Below are positions 21,633-22,268 of a stretch of 22,268 nucleotides of DNA, one piece after another. A program made the translations under genes and the position numbers. Position 1 is the stretch's first letter, and each line of letters opens with the position of its first letter. The notes beneath the pieces were generated by a model, which was not told the origin of the DNA, searched no databases, and worked only from the letters and a program-made list of their open reading frames with translations. Source of the DNA: an uncultured Ruminococcus sp. (GTDB lineage Bacteria > Bacillota > Clostridia > Oscillospirales > Ruminococcaceae); assembly GCA_937942105.1 (NCBI GenBank), contig CALDFS010000094.1:1-22268 (forward strand). The letters are read 5' to 3'.

Positions 21633-21966
21633 CTTTTTTCAACATTTCCTTTGAAAGCCTTGATTTAATAAAGGCTTCTATATCGGTGGATTTTTTATCC
21701 TTTATTCCTTCCCGCGCAACGATGACTATATCATATCCTGTGGGAAGCATATCCTCGCAAATCCTATAGGCGCTTCTGATGATTCTTTTTGCGCGGTTCC
21801 TTGTCACCGCGTTTCCGAGCTTTTTGCCGGCAGTTATTCCGAATCTGTTCATGTTTAAACGGTTAGGAAGATAATATGCCGCAACCTCACGGCAGGTGCA
21901 GTACCTGCCTTTTTTATACAGTCTTAAAAATACCTTTTTATCCTTTAATATTTCGGTATACAGCAT
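21616..21966 (-). CDS. rnpA: Ribonuclease P protein component
   Basis: RnpA is the protein subunit of RNase P and helps the RNA subunit bind precursor tRNA for 5' maturation. The 116-residue form has the family RNR motif in NAVTRNRAKRIIRSAYR and FGITAGKKLGNAV before it, with the basic helix expected. I chose ATG 21966 because it gives the usual length; the frame extends back to 22056 but that region is the rpmH terminator. The Shine-Dalgarno AAGGAAGGG (21994-22002) is about 27 nt from the ATG, too far unless the GGGGA/TCCCC hairpin between them (21974-21992) folds, which would bring it to about 8 nt. An ATT start just after that motif is a less likely alternative. Confidence 0.9.
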   Translation of the reverse strand: MLYTEILKDKKVFLRLYKKGRYCTCREVAAYYLPNRLNMNRFGITAGKKLGNAVTRNRAKRIIRSAYRICEDMLPTGYDIVIVAREGIKDKKSTDIEAFIKSRLSKEMLKKVEKGC

Positions 21967-21973
21967 ATTTTCA

Positions 21974-21992
21974 GGGGATAAATCAATTCCCC
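21974..21992 (-). promoter_or_regulatory. Hairpin between the rnpA Shine-Dalgarno and its start codon
   Basis: On the minus strand GGGGA, a 9-nt loop and TCCCC form a stem between AAGGAAGGG and the ATG, leaving TGAAAAT before the ATG. Folding would shorten the effective spacing to near the optimum. Confidence 0.5.
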
Positions 21993-22016
21993 GCCCTTCC
22001 TTAATTTTGTTGTCTG

Positions 22017-22054
22017 TTAAAAATAAGGGACCACAATTTATTTCCTTGTGGTCC
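22017..22054 (-). terminator. Intrinsic terminator/attenuator between rpmH and rnpA
   Basis: On the minus strand GGACCACAA pairs perfectly with TTGTGGTCC around a 9-nt loop and runs into CTTATTTTTAA. It starts 7 nt past the rpmH stop. No promoter fits between it and rnpA, so rnpA and the genes behind it probably depend on read-through. Confidence 0.85.
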
Positions 22055-22061
22055 ATTAATT

Positions 22062-22202
22062 TTAGTAAGTGAGCCTTGCTCTGCCCTTAGCACGTCTGCG
22101 GGCCAAAACCTTACGACCATTCTTGGTTGCCATTCTTTTGAAGAATCCATGCTCTTTCTTTCTGTGAATCTTCTTAGGCTGATATGTTCTCTTAATCTGC
22201 AT
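22062..22202 (-). CDS. rpmH: 50S ribosomal protein L34
   Basis: L34 is a short, very basic protein of the large ribosomal subunit. The 46-codon frame reads MQIKRTYQPKKIHRKKEHGF at its start and has the family core MATKNGRKVLARRRAKGRA, ending in RLTY. The family is usually 44 residues; the extra Gln-Ile after Met accounts for the difference. ATG 22202 has GAGGAGG about 6 nt upstream. It is the first gene of the leftward origin-proximal cluster; dnaA typically lies divergently just beyond it, outside this window. A terminator follows at 22017-22054. Confidence 0.95.
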   Translation of the reverse strand: MQIKRTYQPKKIHRKKEHGFFKRMATKNGRKVLARRRAKGRARLTY

Positions 22203-22268
22203 TTTTAAGCCTCCTCGTATAATAGTAATAGTGAGTCATATTTCAACCAACAAAAAGCCCTCACAAAA

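Noticed and set aside
21967..22056. N-terminal extension of rnpA back to ATG 22056
   Set aside because: The extension runs through the rpmH terminator stem and U-tract and would make the protein about 30 residues longer than the family.
22219..22253. Promoter-like elements ahead of rpmH (TTGAAA-16-TATTAT and TTGTTG-17-TATTAC on the minus strand)
   Set aside because: The first would start transcription inside the ribosome binding site, and the second leaves a leader of only about 15 nt. The real promoter is more likely beyond the window edge.

Overview
The window is a chromosomal segment that lies beside the replication origin of a low-to-mid-GC Firmicute, most likely a fibre-degrading gut clostridium (Oscillospirales/Ruminococcaceae-like). 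The evidence is the leftward gene order rpmH-rnpA-yidD-yidC-jag-mnmE-mnmG-rsmG-noc-parA-parB, which is the classic origin-proximal order of Bacillus and Clostridia. The window also has AGGAGG-type ribosome binding sites, consensus sigma-A promoters, a dimeric-type GlyS and a cytoplasmic GH10 xylanase. dnaA/oriC would be expected just beyond the right edge. The family assignment is inference; no 16S or other marker is present.

Right part (about 14.9-22.2 kb, minus strand): ribosomal protein L34, RNase P protein, YidD, the YidC insertase, the RNA-binding protein Jag/KhpB, the tRNA-U34 modification pair MnmE and MnmG, and the 16S methyltransferase RsmG, closed by a strong terminator. Middle (11.9-14.9 kb): noc, then parA-parB, with two near-perfect parS palindromes (one upstream of parA, one just behind parB). 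The noc-parA gap is unusually structured: parS, a 9-bp inverted repeat, an extended -10 promoter, and a 13-bp hairpin at the predicted mRNA 5' end. Three imperfect 13-bp tandem repeats lie between parA and parB. serS and a GH10 xylanase follow downstream of parB.

Left part (0-9.5 kb): a small charged protein; guaB with its own promoter; a P-loop kinase-like/GNAT acetyltransferase fusion overlapping birA; an ECF-transporter S component with a consensus promoter and a hybrid parS/Noc-type site in its leader, followed by a tiny membrane protein; the plus-strand pair glyS and a one-domain EamA transporter; the serC-serA serine operon; and the end of a hypothetical gene.

Genes from rpmH to serA mostly run with the presumed replication fork; glyS and the EamA gene run against it. 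A recurring theme is an intrinsic terminator placed between a gene and the ribosome binding site of the next gene on the same strand, with no room for a promoter (rpmH/rnpA, jag/mnmE, guaB/kinase-GNAT, xylanase/small gene, glyS/EamA), which suggests tuning by read-through. I see no mobile element, CRISPR array, tRNA or rRNA, and no clear undescribed multi-gene system. The items most worth a second look are small regulatory structures and a few unusual protein architectures.
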